Shown here: piece by piece, positions 8,180-17,004 of the stretch
How the letters are laid out: every line of letters begins with the position of its first letter
Position numbering within the stretch: position 1 is the first letter of the stretch
Assembly: GCA_903839855.1 (NCBI GenBank)
Contig: CAIMEB010000047.1
Coordinates: 1 to 43,640, forward strand
Direction of reading: 5' to 3'
Length of the DNA: 43,640 nucleotides
From: an uncultured Methylococcaceae bacterium
Lineage (GTDB): Bacteria; Pseudomonadota; Gammaproteobacteria; Methylococcales; Methylomonadaceae
Position numbers and translations under genes: made by a program
The notes under the pieces: model-generated
Database searches by the model: none
The model's input: only the letters and a program-made list of their open reading frames with translations
What the model was told of the DNA's origin: nothing

Positions 8180-9589
8180 CTAATCAGGGTTCGCTAACTT
8201 ACTATGATTAATTGAGTATGTAAAATAAACAATCAAACCAATCACCAACCAAACCAGAAATCGTAGCCAGGTAATACTGGGCAAAAAAGCCATCAATGCG
8301 CCGCATGATAACATCCCAAGCACAGGAAATAATGGGCTTAAAGGGGTACGAAAAGGCCGTAATAATGTAGGTTTAGTAATACGGAGCACAATGACCCCCA
8401 AACAAACCAGAACAAACGCAGCCAACGTACCAATATTGACCAGTTCAGCCAATTCACCTAAAGGTACAAAACCAGCTATCAAAGCCATGATAATGCCACA
8501 AATTATAATGACTCGAACAGGTGTTTGTGTTTTGGGATGAACCTCATTGAAGAAAGAAGATAGTAATCCATCACGGGACATCGCAAAAATAATGCGTGTC
8601 AAACCATAATACAAAACCAGCATGACGGTGGTGAGACCCGATATAACCCCTGTTGAAATAAGCGCAGCGCCCCAATTGTAGCCAAGTAAAGTTAAGGCAT
8701 GAGCAACTGGAGAAGAAACATTTAACTCGGAATAATTAACCACGCCGGTTAAAAGACCTGAGACAATAATATAAATAACCGTGCAAAAAGCCAAGGACGT
8801 CACAATACCAAAAGGCAAATCACGTTGTGGGTCTTTAGCTTCTTCAGCGGCAGTAGAGACGGCATCAAATCCGACATAGGCAAAAAATACCAGAGATGCA
8901 CCTGCTAAAACACCCGTCGTCTTGCCATCAGGTAATGTTTGAAACCACCCAAAAGGCATAAAAGGCTGCCAGTTTTCAGGTTGAACATTAAACATCGCAA
9001 TCCCGATAAAGATAGTAATGGTGATCAACTTAACGACAACCATTGCATTATTGGCTTTAGCACTGTGCTTAACACCCATGATTAACAAACCCATCAGGAT
9101 CAAAATAATGGCTGCTGCGGGTAAATTGATAATCCCCCCCAGCATCGGTGCTTTAGTTAAACTATCCGGTAACGGGATACCAATAGCCGTCAGTGCATTA
9201 TTAAAATAGCCAGCCCAACCATTGGCGACAGCGGCAACAGAAATGCCGTATTCAAGGAGTAAGTCCCAACCGATAATAAATGCCATTAACTCACCAAATG
9301 CGGCATAGCTATAGCCATAAGCACTACCACACCCTCCCACGGCTGCAGACAATTCCGCATAAGAAAGAGCCGCAAAAGCACAGGCTAACCCGGCAATCAC
9401 AAATGAAATAATAATAGCAGGACCCGCTTGGGTAGCAGCCGCAATACCCGTCAATACAAAAATCCCGGTTCCTATAATGGCTCCAACACCGAGAAAAGCT
9501 AGATCCCATGCTGACAAACAACGCTTGAGCCCATGAATAGCCTCACCATGCGAAACGATGTGTTTAGTACGAAATATTTGTAGAGACAT
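8180..9589 (-). CDS. APC-family amino acid permease (cationic amino acid transporter type)
   Basis: This 469-residue integral membrane protein has about 12 membrane segments. The N-terminal CLSAWDLAFLGVGAIIGTGIFVLTG is the APC substrate-binding first helix with the GAIIGTGIF motif. FAALSYAELSAAVGGCGSAYGYSY follows in helix 3, and the EEAKDPQRDLPFGI loop between helices 6 and 7 is typical of the CAT-type branch. It probably imports an amino acid by proton symport across the inner membrane. The exact substrate cannot be told. It sits between slyX and acs on the same strand. Linkage with acs could reflect co-transcription, since no terminator-like hairpin is obvious between them. Confidence 0.85.
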   Translation of the reverse strand: MSLQIFRTKHIVSHGEAIHGLKRCLSAWDLAFLGVGAIIGTGIFVLTGIAAATQAGPAIIISFVIAGLACAFAALSYAELSAAVGGCGSAYGYSYAAFGELMAFIIGWDLLLEYGISVAAVANGWAGYFNNALTAIGIPLPDSLTKAPMLGGIINLPAAAIILILMGLLIMGVKHSAKANNAMVVVKLITITIFIGIAMFNVQPENWQPFMPFGWFQTLPDGKTTGVLAGASLVFFAYVGFDAVSTAAEEAKDPQRDLPFGIVTSLAFCTVIYIIVSGLLTGVVNYSELNVSSPVAHALTLLGYNWGAALISTGVISGLTTVMLVLYYGLTRIIFAMSRDGLLSSFFNEVHPKTQTPVRVIIICGIIMALIAGFVPLGELAELVNIGTLAAFVLVCLGVIVLRITKPTLLRPFRTPLSPLFPVLGMLSCGALMAFLPSITWLRFLVWLVIGLIVYFTYSINHSKLANPD

Positions 9590-9652
9590 ACAATAAAAGC
9601 CTTTAGTTGGATGATTAATTAAAGAAGAAAAGTATGTTTAAGCGATAATACA

Positions 9653-9862
9653 TTAATAATGCGGCGGTGTTTCATCAATTGCTTCGTTACTATGACCACC
9701 TTCTGTTGATAAGCTCTTTATTCGCTCATGTAACATTTTACAGGTCGCTTCTAATTGACTCATTTTATGCTGTTGCTGGCTGACTATTTTATTTAAATCC
9801 TGCAATAAGTCATCCTGATAAGCTACTTTTATTTCTAATTCTATTAGCCGATTGTCATCCAT
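9653..9862 (-). CDS. slyX: SlyX family protein
   Basis: A 69-residue acidic protein is predicted to be almost entirely coiled coil: LIELEIKVAYQDDLLQDLN, then IVSQQQHKMSQLEATCKML, then the proline-containing tail ETPPHY. The tail PPHY and the length (about 70) are hallmarks of SlyX. The ATG at 9862 is preferred to a TTG four codons earlier because GGA lies 8 bases before it. SlyX has no settled biochemical role; its E. coli neighbour is slyD, which is not present here. It lies 20 bases downstream of hemN in the same direction, so it probably shares that transcript. Confidence 0.85.
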   Translation of the reverse strand: MDDNRLIELEIKVAYQDDLLQDLNKIVSQQQHKMSQLEATCKMLHERIKSLSTEGGHSNEAIDETPPHY

Positions 9863-9882
9863 TATAGTATCCAATCTATTAG

Positions 9883-11268
9883 TTAAATCACTTTTGAAAA
9901 TTGTTGCTGATGCTTCTGCGCCAGGTATTTATCAAATACCATGCATACATTTCTAATAAGTAAGCGTCCAGCGGGTCTTACATGTATATCTTTATCCGAT
10001 AAACTAATTAAACCGTCAACCTGCATAGGCTTTAACAGCTCAATTTCTTTAGCAAAATAATCTCTAAAGTGTATAGCGTAAGCCTGTTCAATCGCTGAAA
10101 AGTCTAATTCAAAGTGGCATATCAATTGCGTAATGACTGCGCTACGTAACTTATCATCTTCATCCAGTTCAACCCCTTTATAAACGGGTAACTTTTGCTG
10201 ACTGATCAAACGCTCATAATCGTCCAGCTCTTTCACATTCTGACTATACGCATCACCGACCCTACCGATAGAGGTAATACCAAAGCCAATCAAATCACAG
10301 TCTGAATGTGTTGAATAGCCTTGGAAGTTTCGATACAACTTACCTTGTCGTTGCGCTATTGCTAACTCATCATCCGGCTTGGCAAAATGATCCATACCAA
10401 TATAAACGTAACCGGCGGCGGAAAGCTTTTGCCCCACCATCTGTAGAATATCTAATTTAACTTCAGCACTTGGTAAATCGGCATCGTTAATCTGCCGTTG
10501 GGTTTTGAAGCGCGTCGGCATGTGCGCATAATTAAAGACTGAGAAACGATCAGGTGACACTAACAACACTTTATCCAGTGTATTGGCAAAACTGTCTACC
10601 GTTTGTAATGGTAAACCATAGATTAAATCAATATTGGTTGAACGAAACCCTTCTGCACGCGCCTCCTCTAACACTTTAAAGGTTTGCTCTTCAGTCTGAA
10701 TACGATTAACCGCTATTTGAACCGCAGGATCAAAATCCTGTAAGCCTAAACTGATTCGATTAAACCCCAGTTCACGTAATTGCTTAATGGTATGAGAATT
10801 TGTTTCTCTAGGATCAACCTCAATGGAGTATTCCCCCGTATCATCGTCTTTTAAAGAAAAATGCTGTCGAGTCACCCGCATTAATGCTTGCATTTGCTCA
10901 GCACTTAAGAAGGTCGGTGTACCCCCGCCCCAGTGCAGTTGATTAACTACCCGACTAGCATCAAACAAACGACCTTGCATCTCAATTTCTTTATACAAGT
11001 TGTTAAGGTAAGGCTCTGCATGTTTGCGATTTTTAGTAACGATTTTATTGCAGGCACAATAAAAGCAGACAGTATCGCAAAAGGGAATGTGAAAATACAG
11101 GGATAATGGACCTCCCACCGCATTTGATTTTAGGATATGCTGACGGTAGTGCGCATCCGTGAAGCCTTCATGTAATTCCAATGCTGTTGGGTAAGAGGTA
11201 TAACGTGGCCCCGCTTTATCGTAGCGATTGATCAAGTCTATATCGAATTTAAGAGATTGATCCATCAT
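9883..11268 (-). CDS. hemN: Oxygen-independent coproporphyrinogen III oxidase (radical SAM)
   Basis: HemN decarboxylates two propionate side chains of coproporphyrinogen III to vinyl groups without oxygen, forming protoporphyrinogen IX in the cytoplasm. The 461-residue length is typical of true HemN. The radical-SAM cluster motif is CDTVCFYCAC (Cys 64, 68, 71, plus Cys 73), inside the YFHIPFC context that separates HemN from HutW/ChuW relatives. GGGTPTFL and the N-terminal YDKAGPRYTSYPTA are also diagnostic. The start lies right next to the ccmI stop (11269-11271). This suggests translational coupling and links heme synthesis to the cytochrome c maturation operon. Confidence 0.93.
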   Translation of the reverse strand: MMDQSLKFDIDLINRYDKAGPRYTSYPTALELHEGFTDAHYRQHILKSNAVGGPLSLYFHIPFCDTVCFYCACNKIVTKNRKHAEPYLNNLYKEIEMQGRLFDASRVVNQLHWGGGTPTFLSAEQMQALMRVTRQHFSLKDDDTGEYSIEVDPRETNSHTIKQLRELGFNRISLGLQDFDPAVQIAVNRIQTEEQTFKVLEEARAEGFRSTNIDLIYGLPLQTVDSFANTLDKVLLVSPDRFSVFNYAHMPTRFKTQRQINDADLPSAEVKLDILQMVGQKLSAAGYVYIGMDHFAKPDDELAIAQRQGKLYRNFQGYSTHSDCDLIGFGITSIGRVGDAYSQNVKELDDYERLISQQKLPVYKGVELDEDDKLRSAVITQLICHFELDFSAIEQAYAIHFRDYFAKEIELLKPMQVDGLISLSDKDIHVRPAGRLLIRNVCMVFDKYLAQKHQQQFSKVI

Positions 11269-12519
11269 TTATTTATGCTCGCTTATCACTATTTTATGCG
11301 TGTTTTTGTCACTCAAGTCAACCTGCTCAATAACACCTATTAAATCCTCGGGTTGAGTAATGGCATTACCAGACTTTGAGAGTCGCGCCAATAACCTGAC
11401 CTGACTAAAATTTGATAACTTCATCGTAGGCATCATCGCTAAGGTGTCATCTAAACTCACTGTTATTGGCAAATCAGATAACTGCTTGCGCACAATAGCT
11501 AAAGGCATTTTGGGTCCCGATACCGCTTGAGCGTAGATAAAAACAGTATCCGTTGCCTTGTATTTGTTTTGTAAGCCAGGGGCTAAACTGACTTCTACTT
11601 TAACAGTCGCTGTCGAATTCGCACCATCAGGTACTTTCGCAGTTTGCGGTACCCGAGCTTGAGTACTCGCCATCGCTTCGGGAGACTCTGAGGCCAGCCT
11701 AGACAGTAAATCCTGTATTTCTTTCTGTGAATCTGATCCGGCTGGCAACAAACCTTCCAGTTTCTTCCATAATTTCGCGGCTTCAGTCGGATCACCTTGC
11801 TGGACTTTAGCCATTCCTCCCAACCATAAGGCATTCATGTTATCGGGTTCCAAAGCCAAGGCTTTAAATACCAACTCAGCAGGCTTTCCGGTCAAATTCT
11901 TATCATTAACGTAAGCCAGTGCATCAGCATATAACAGCATCACCTCTGGCTTGTCTCCTAACAAACGATAGGCATTAGCCAAGGCCTCAACGGCTTTAGG
12001 AAACTCTTCCATAGCGGTGTAAGAACGCCCTAACATTAACCAACCTTGAGCATCATCAGGATTGTTTTGCATTTTTTCGGCTAAACGCGCTACCATCTTA
12101 TCAATTTCTGCAAGCTTCAGCTTTTGTGAATCGACTGCCATTTCAGCACTATGGCTGACAGCTGGATAATTACCCAACGTAGCATAAAGCCAGCTAGCCA
12201 ATAAAGGGATAGTCAAAACAACCACAAAAACAACCCAACGCCCCTGGGTATGTAAGGGGGTCACTTGATTTTTAATATCAAGATCGTCACTTAATGCCTG
12301 TTCCAAGTCGGCCAATTGTTCGTTATATTGCTCTTCCGTCAACTCGCCCTTAAGCTTATTATCCTTAAGTTCTTGCAAGCGGTGTTGCGCGATTAAAATA
12401 TTTCGTTGATCAATGTCATAAGCTTCCTGAACCGTTTGTTTCCGCCATAAAGGCGGTAGAACAAATAGAAATGCGATCAAAATCAGAACGCCGACGATCA
12501 CAAAAAATAACATATTCAA
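11269..12519 (-). CDS. ccmI: Cytochrome c-type biogenesis protein CcmI
   Basis: CcmI (CycH) delivers apocytochrome c to the CcmF-CcmH heme ligation complex. The 416-residue protein has an N-terminal membrane helix (MLFFVIVGVLILIAFLFVLP), a cytoplasmic loop with a coiled-coil stretch (RLQELKDNKLKGELTEEQY), a second helix (VVFVVVLTIPLLASWLYA), then periplasmic TPR-like repeats (around AQGWLMLGRSYTAMEEF and the following two helices pairs). A C-terminal beta domain (VKVEVSLAPGLQNKY) is found in long CcmI proteins. Its start overlaps the ccmH stop by 4 bases (ATGA type), and hemN begins immediately after it. Confidence 0.92.
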   Translation of the reverse strand: MNMLFFVIVGVLILIAFLFVLPPLWRKQTVQEAYDIDQRNILIAQHRLQELKDNKLKGELTEEQYNEQLADLEQALSDDLDIKNQVTPLHTQGRWVVFVVVLTIPLLASWLYATLGNYPAVSHSAEMAVDSQKLKLAEIDKMVARLAEKMQNNPDDAQGWLMLGRSYTAMEEFPKAVEALANAYRLLGDKPEVMLLYADALAYVNDKNLTGKPAELVFKALALEPDNMNALWLGGMAKVQQGDPTEAAKLWKKLEGLLPAGSDSQKEIQDLLSRLASESPEAMASTQARVPQTAKVPDGANSTATVKVEVSLAPGLQNKYKATDTVFIYAQAVSGPKMPLAIVRKQLSDLPITVSLDDTLAMMPTMKLSNFSQVRLLARLSKSGNAITQPEDLIGVIEQVDLSDKNTHKIVISEHK

Positions 12520-12989
12520 GAGATTTCACCGTTATTCAACAAACTACGAATTTTTTTCTGCTTCTCGGTATCTCTTTGTAAAGCGCCCGCGTCAGAGGTT
12601 AATTTTTCTTTAGCCTTTTTAGATCTAATCACCACTAATACTGCCATTAAACCTATCACTAAAAAGACTATTGGTGCTATCCATAACAAGAGTGTTTTAC
12701 CTTTAAATGCAGGCTTATACAATACAAAGTCACCGTAGCGATCCGTCATAAACTGGACAATTTCTTCCTTGGACTTACCCTGCTCTAACATTTCAGACAC
12801 TTGCCTGCGTAAGTCTGAAGCCAACTCAGCATTTGAATCAGCAATGGTCTGATTTTGACAAACCAGACAACGCAACTCCTTAGTCAGCGTTTCATAACTT
12901 TCTTGTTGTTTAGAATCAGACAATTGACGAGAATCAACCGCATAACAACTACCTGATAAGAGTATCAAAATAAATATTAAACGCTTCAT
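12516..12989 (-). CDS. ccmH: Cytochrome c-type biogenesis protein CcmH (CcmL type)
   Basis: This 157-residue thiol-disulfide protein reduces or holds the apocytochrome c CxxCH motif during heme attachment. It has a signal peptide (MKRLIFILILLSGSCYA), the active motif LRCLVCQNQTIADSNA with Cys 41 and Cys 44, and a C-terminal membrane anchor (LLLWIAPIVFLVIGLMAVLVV). It has only the Cys-containing domain, and the TPR domain is supplied by ccmI, unlike the fused E. coli CcmH. Overlaps of 4 bases with ccmG upstream and ccmI downstream indicate tight operon organisation. Confidence 0.94.
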   Translation of the reverse strand: MKRLIFILILLSGSCYAVDSRQLSDSKQQESYETLTKELRCLVCQNQTIADSNAELASDLRRQVSEMLEQGKSKEEIVQFMTDRYGDFVLYKPAFKGKTLLLWIAPIVFLVIGLMAVLVVIRSKKAKEKLTSDAGALQRDTEKQKKIRSLLNNGEIS

Positions 12990-13519
12990 TGGGGTTCTGC
13001 TTGTAATTTATCTAAAAGAGGAATCAAGGTTTTTTGTAGATCCACGACAGTGACTGGCCCCGTCTGTTTGTAACGAATGATGCCGTTCTTATCGATAACA
13101 AATGTTTCTGGAACCCCGTAAACACCATAATCAATACCAATCCGACCCTCTTGATCCATGATACTGATATTATAAGGATTACCCAAGGTATCCAACCATT
13201 TTTTAGCATCAACCGGATCATCCTTATAATTTAAACCAATGATAGTCACCGCATTAAGCCTGGCTAAATCATTAAGAACAGGATGCTCGGATCGACACGA
13301 TACACACCAGGAAGCCCATACATTAAACAACCAGACTTGACCTTTTAAATCAGCGGGTGTTAACCGCTCTTGAGGCGCATTAAGCTTAGGAGCAGAGAAA
13401 TTCGGCGCAGGCTTATTGATAAACGGCGACGGAATCTCGCTGGGATTAAGCGTTAATCCCACCCCGAGAAACAAAGCCATGATGATGAATAATACTAAAG
13501 GAATAATGTATTTAAGCAT
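12986..13519 (-). CDS. ccmG: Thiol:disulfide interchange protein CcmG/DsbE
   Basis: CcmG is a periplasmic membrane-anchored thioredoxin that keeps the heme-binding cysteines of apocytochrome c reduced. The 177-residue protein starts with one membrane helix (YIIPLVLFIIMALFLGVGL). The thioredoxin fold then carries NVWASWCVSCRSEHP, with the CVSC redox motif at Cys 72 and Cys 75, and the cis-proline segment YGVYGVPETFVI typical of the CcmG group. It lies between ccmF (55 bases upstream) and ccmH (4-base overlap). Confidence 0.95.
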   Translation of the reverse strand: MLKYIIPLVLFIIMALFLGVGLTLNPSEIPSPFINKPAPNFSAPKLNAPQERLTPADLKGQVWLFNVWASWCVSCRSEHPVLNDLARLNAVTIIGLNYKDDPVDAKKWLDTLGNPYNISIMDQEGRIGIDYGVYGVPETFVIDKNGIIRYKQTGPVTVVDLQKTLIPLLDKLQAEPQ

Positions 13520-13574
13520 TACGTCTGTTTCTTAGCTGAATTAAAATGTCATTAAGTTTGTTACACTATCTAAA

Positions 13575-15521
13575 TTATGAACTTACAGTGACTTTAGCAA
13601 TACGATATCGCCTATCACAAGCAGCAAACAAACCACCTAAAGCCATAAACAGAGCACCGATCCAAATCCAGCGAATAAAGGCTTTATAATAGATACGTAA
13701 ACTCCAGGCACCTTGATCTCCAAGGGGTTCACCGATAGCAACAAACAAATCTCTAAACAGGCCTGCATCAATAGCTGCTTCAGTCATTGGCATGGTTTGA
13801 ACTTGATAAACCCGTTTTTGTGGCTCTAATTTAGCCACTTCTTCACCTTTATAACTCACCGTTACAAAAGCTTGCTGAGCGGTATAGTTAGGGCCTTTGG
13901 TTTGTTTAACACCATGGAACTCAAACAAATAGCCCGACATATCAATCGACTCATTAATGGCTAGACGCACATCTTTTTCAACACTGTAGACAGAGGTTAA
14001 GGTAATGCCTGTCACAAATACAGCAATACCAATATGCGCAAGGGTCATTCCGTAAAAACCAGATGGTATTGTCTGAAAGCGTTGCCATGAAAAGCTTTTA
14101 GACCCAAAACGATCTACAAAAGACAATACCGAAATAGCAGTCGTCCATAACGCGAGCGTTAAACCTAACACCGCCCCCCAAGAATAAAATGGCATAGCCA
14201 GCGGTAACAACAATCCGCCACCCACACAACCGGCTATTATCCAGCGCACTCGCAATACCAACTGACTAAAGGTATCTCTTTTCCAGCGTAATAACATGCC
14301 GAAACCCACAGCAAAGGCTAAAGGTGCCATGATTGGAATAAATACCGCATTAAAGTATGGAGGACCCACAGAAATCTTACCTAATCCCAACGCATCAATC
14401 ACTAAAGGATATAATGTGCCTAACAAAATACTGGCTGCGGTAACGACTAAGAGTACGTTGTTAAATAATATAACTGATTCTTTAGAGACAAATTCAAAAG
14501 TGGCACTACTTTTTACAACAGGGGCTCTAAAGGCATAAAGCAACAGTGACCCACCCACAACAACGGCTAAAAAGACTAAAATGAATAAACCCCGAGTCGG
14601 ATCACTGGCAAAGGCGTGTACCGACGTTAACACACCCGAACGTACTAAGAAAGTACCTAATAGACTTAAAGAGAAAGCAAAAATAGCCAATAAAACCGTC
14701 CATGTTTTAAATACCCCTCTTTTCTCTGTAGCCGCTAATGAATGAATCAATGCCGTTCCTACCAACCAAGGCATAAATGAAGCATTTTCCACAGGGTCCC
14801 AAAACCACCAACCTCCCCAGCCTAATTCGTAGTAAGCCCACCAACTGCCTAAAGCGATGCCCATGGTTAAAAACATCCAGGCCATGTTAGTCCAAGGTCG
14901 AGACCATCTCGCCCAGGCTGCGTCAAGTCGACCTTCAAGCAAAGCTGCAATAGCAAAAGCAAATGCGACAGAGAAACCCACATAACCCATGTATAACATA
15001 GGCGGATGAATGGCTAGTCCAGGATCTTGTAACAACGGGTTTAAATCTCGGCCTTCTAAAGGGGCAGGAAATAAGCGCTCAAAGGGATTAGAAGTTAAGA
15101 GTAAGAACAATATAAACCCAATGGAAACTAGCCCCATGACACCTAAGACGCGTGCAATGGTTCCTTCAGGAATACTTTTACTAAATCTTGCAACTAACGC
15201 AGTCCATAGTGTTAGCACTAAACCCCATAAGAGCAAGGAACCTTCGTGTGCACCCCATACGCCTGAAATTAAATACAGTGTCGGTAGTGACGTATTTGAA
15301 TTAGTAGCAATGTATTTAACTGTGAAATCATGGGTTAAACAACTATAGGTTAAGCAACCGTAGGACAGCGCCATAAACAAAAATTGGGCATAGGTAGCGG
15401 GTCTCGCAACCCTAACCCATGAGATTAACCCACGAGCAGCACCGAAAATGGGTAACGTACCTAGTACCAACGACATGCATAAAGCAAGGATCAATGAAAA
15501 ATGGCCTAACTCTGGAATCAT
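13575..15521 (-). CDS. ccmF: Cytochrome c heme lyase subunit CcmF
   Basis: CcmF is the core inner-membrane subunit that takes heme from holo-CcmE and ligates it to apocytochrome c. The 648-residue length is typical. It is highly hydrophobic with about 15 membrane segments. It has the tryptophan-rich heme-handling motif GWGGWWFWDPVENASFMPW near residue 233, and conserved periplasmic histidines in VWGAHEGSLLLW and LAIHPPMLYMGYVG. The start MIPELGHFSL is canonical. It begins one base after the ccmE stop, so it is translationally coupled. Confidence 0.96.
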   Translation of the reverse strand: MIPELGHFSLILALCMSLVLGTLPIFGAARGLISWVRVARPATYAQFLFMALSYGCLTYSCLTHDFTVKYIATNSNTSLPTLYLISGVWGAHEGSLLLWGLVLTLWTALVARFSKSIPEGTIARVLGVMGLVSIGFILFLLLTSNPFERLFPAPLEGRDLNPLLQDPGLAIHPPMLYMGYVGFSVAFAFAIAALLEGRLDAAWARWSRPWTNMAWMFLTMGIALGSWWAYYELGWGGWWFWDPVENASFMPWLVGTALIHSLAATEKRGVFKTWTVLLAIFAFSLSLLGTFLVRSGVLTSVHAFASDPTRGLFILVFLAVVVGGSLLLYAFRAPVVKSSATFEFVSKESVILFNNVLLVVTAASILLGTLYPLVIDALGLGKISVGPPYFNAVFIPIMAPLAFAVGFGMLLRWKRDTFSQLVLRVRWIIAGCVGGGLLLPLAMPFYSWGAVLGLTLALWTTAISVLSFVDRFGSKSFSWQRFQTIPSGFYGMTLAHIGIAVFVTGITLTSVYSVEKDVRLAINESIDMSGYLFEFHGVKQTKGPNYTAQQAFVTVSYKGEEVAKLEPQKRVYQVQTMPMTEAAIDAGLFRDLFVAIGEPLGDQGAWSLRIYYKAFIRWIWIGALFMALGGLFAACDRRYRIAKVTVSS

Positions 15522-15522
15522 C

Positions 15523-15966
15523 TTATTGACCTTTCTCTGACAATGATTTTGTTTTTAAACTGGCTTTAACTTCTGGAGGCATGTAGTTTTCATCATGTTT
15601 AGCCAACACTTCTTCGGCAATAAAAACACCTTGCGCATTTAACTTGCCATGCGCAACGATACCCTGCCCCTCTCTGAACAAGTCGGGCAAAATGCCAGTG
15701 TATTCAACAGTCACCTCTTTACTAAAATCTGTTAGTTTAAAGCGCACCATCATCCCGTCACCGGGTCTTTCTACGCTGCCTTTGATAACCATACCACCTA
15801 AACGAAATAAACTGCCCTTGGGAGCTTTACCGGCAACGACATCGGTTGTAGAAAAGAAGTACATCAGATTTTCATTAAAAGACTTTAACGCAAATCCCGT
15901 TGCTATAGCGACGCCTATCACCATTAAGCTTATCAAAATTAAGCGTTGTTTTCTTGCTGGCTTCAT
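15523..15966 (-). CDS. ccmE: Cytochrome c-type biogenesis heme chaperone CcmE
   Basis: CcmE carries heme covalently in the periplasm from CcmC to CcmF. The 147-residue protein has an N-terminal anchor (LILISLMVIGVAIATGFAL), an OB-fold beta barrel (FRLGGMVIKGSV and VEYTGILPDLFREGQG), and the heme-binding histidine in LAKHDENYMPPEV (His 124) followed by the conserved Tyr 128. The HxxxY form is the proteobacterial type. AAGGA lies 5 bases before the ATG. It follows ccmD by a few bases. Confidence 0.96.
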   Translation of the reverse strand: MKPARKQRLILISLMVIGVAIATGFALKSFNENLMYFFSTTDVVAGKAPKGSLFRLGGMVIKGSVERPGDGMMVRFKLTDFSKEVTVEYTGILPDLFREGQGIVAHGKLNAQGVFIAEEVLAKHDENYMPPEVKASLKTKSLSEKGQ

Positions 15967-15972
15967 TATTCC

Positions 15973-16125
15973 TTACCGTTTTCTCTTTAAGCTTTGACGA
16001 AAAAAGTGTTTACGTTGAACAATAGGAACGATTATATTGGCAAGTAGAACACACAGAGTAACACCATAAGACGTCCACACATAAAAGGCGTATCCCCCCA
16101 TGTTAAAAAATGCTTCTAAACTCAT
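15973..16125 (-). CDS. ccmD: Heme exporter protein CcmD (short ORF)
   Basis: A 50-residue reading frame begins MSLEAFFNMGGYAFYVWTSY, continues with one membrane helix (GVTLCVLLANIIVPIV) and ends in a basic tail (QRKHFFRQSLKRKR). The MGGYAFYVWTSYG context before the helix and the basic cytoplasmic end are the defining features of CcmD. CcmD stabilises CcmE with CcmC and helps release holo-CcmE. Its ATG overlaps the ccmC stop (ATGA at 16122-16125) and its stop lies just before ccmE, as expected for the ccmC-ccmD-ccmE order. Confidence 0.9.
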   Translation of the reverse strand: MSLEAFFNMGGYAFYVWTSYGVTLCVLLANIIVPIVQRKHFFRQSLKRKR

Positions 16126-16886
16126 TTATCTGCCTCCAAAATCATCGTCTTAACCCATTGAGAATTACGTTCCCGCTTTAATAACTCAATACGTGAGCGC
16201 TGCATCAGTGCAATCAGATAATAACTTTTAAACGATAACGCCATCAATAAAAGCGGTATCAGCATACTCACATGAATAGACGGTTTATCCATTTTTGTGA
16301 CCGTAGGGCCTTGATGTAACGTGTTCCACCATTCCACTGAATAATGAATAATGGGGATATTAACCACGCCGACTAAAGCCAAAATAGCGACTGCTTTAGA
16401 GGCTATCTTTTTATCATCAATTGCACCATAAAGACCTATCACACCCAAATACAAAAACAAAAGTATTAACTCAGATGTTAAGCGAGCATCCCACACCCAC
16501 CAGGTTCCCCACATGGGTTTTCCCCATAGCGAGCCGGTAAACAAGGCAATAAACGTAAAACTGGCTCCAATAGGCGCACTACTAATAGACACAATTTCTG
16601 CTAGCTTGATCCGCCAAATTAAACCAATTGCACCGGCTATGGCCATTACCATATATATAAACAGTGACATCCAGGCGGCTGGCACATGAATATAGATAAT
16701 ACGATAACTATCGCCTTGCTGATAATCAGCAGGTGCCAAATACAAGCCACCATACAATCCGGCTAAAGTCAGCAACACAAACACCGTAACTAACCAGGGC
16801 ATCAAGCGTTGAGTCAACGCATAATAATGGGGGGGAGATGCCATTCGATGAAAGAATCGAACGACGATATCAGGAACTAAAAACAT
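16122..16886 (-). CDS. ccmC: Heme transporter/lyase CcmC
   Basis: CcmC presents heme to CcmE at the periplasmic face of the inner membrane. The 254-residue protein has six membrane helices, the tryptophan-rich motif WGTWWVWDARLTSE (residues 126-139), and the two conserved periplasmic His in IHVPAAW and IHYSVEWWNTLHQ. The start is uncertain: 16886 adds MFLVPDIVVRFFHR before MASPPHYY, and neither ATG has a strong ribosome binding site. It is the first ccm gene of this unit in the direction of transcription. The ABC subunits ccmA and ccmB, normally upstream of ccmC, are absent from the sequence before it (16887-17004 is noncoding). Confidence 0.93.
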   Translation of the reverse strand: MFLVPDIVVRFFHRMASPPHYYALTQRLMPWLVTVFVLLTLAGLYGGLYLAPADYQQGDSYRIIYIHVPAAWMSLFIYMVMAIAGAIGLIWRIKLAEIVSISSAPIGASFTFIALFTGSLWGKPMWGTWWVWDARLTSELILLFLYLGVIGLYGAIDDKKIASKAVAILALVGVVNIPIIHYSVEWWNTLHQGPTVTKMDKPSIHVSMLIPLLLMALSFKSYYLIALMQRSRIELLKRERNSQWVKTMILEADK

Positions 16887-17004
16887 AGGATTTAGGGATT
16901 AAAGTTAAGATTTAAGATTCAAAAAAATCTATTCGCCCACGGAATTAACACACGATAAGCGATAAACAAAGATTAATTATTAGCACAACTGTAAGAGTGA
17001 GTCT

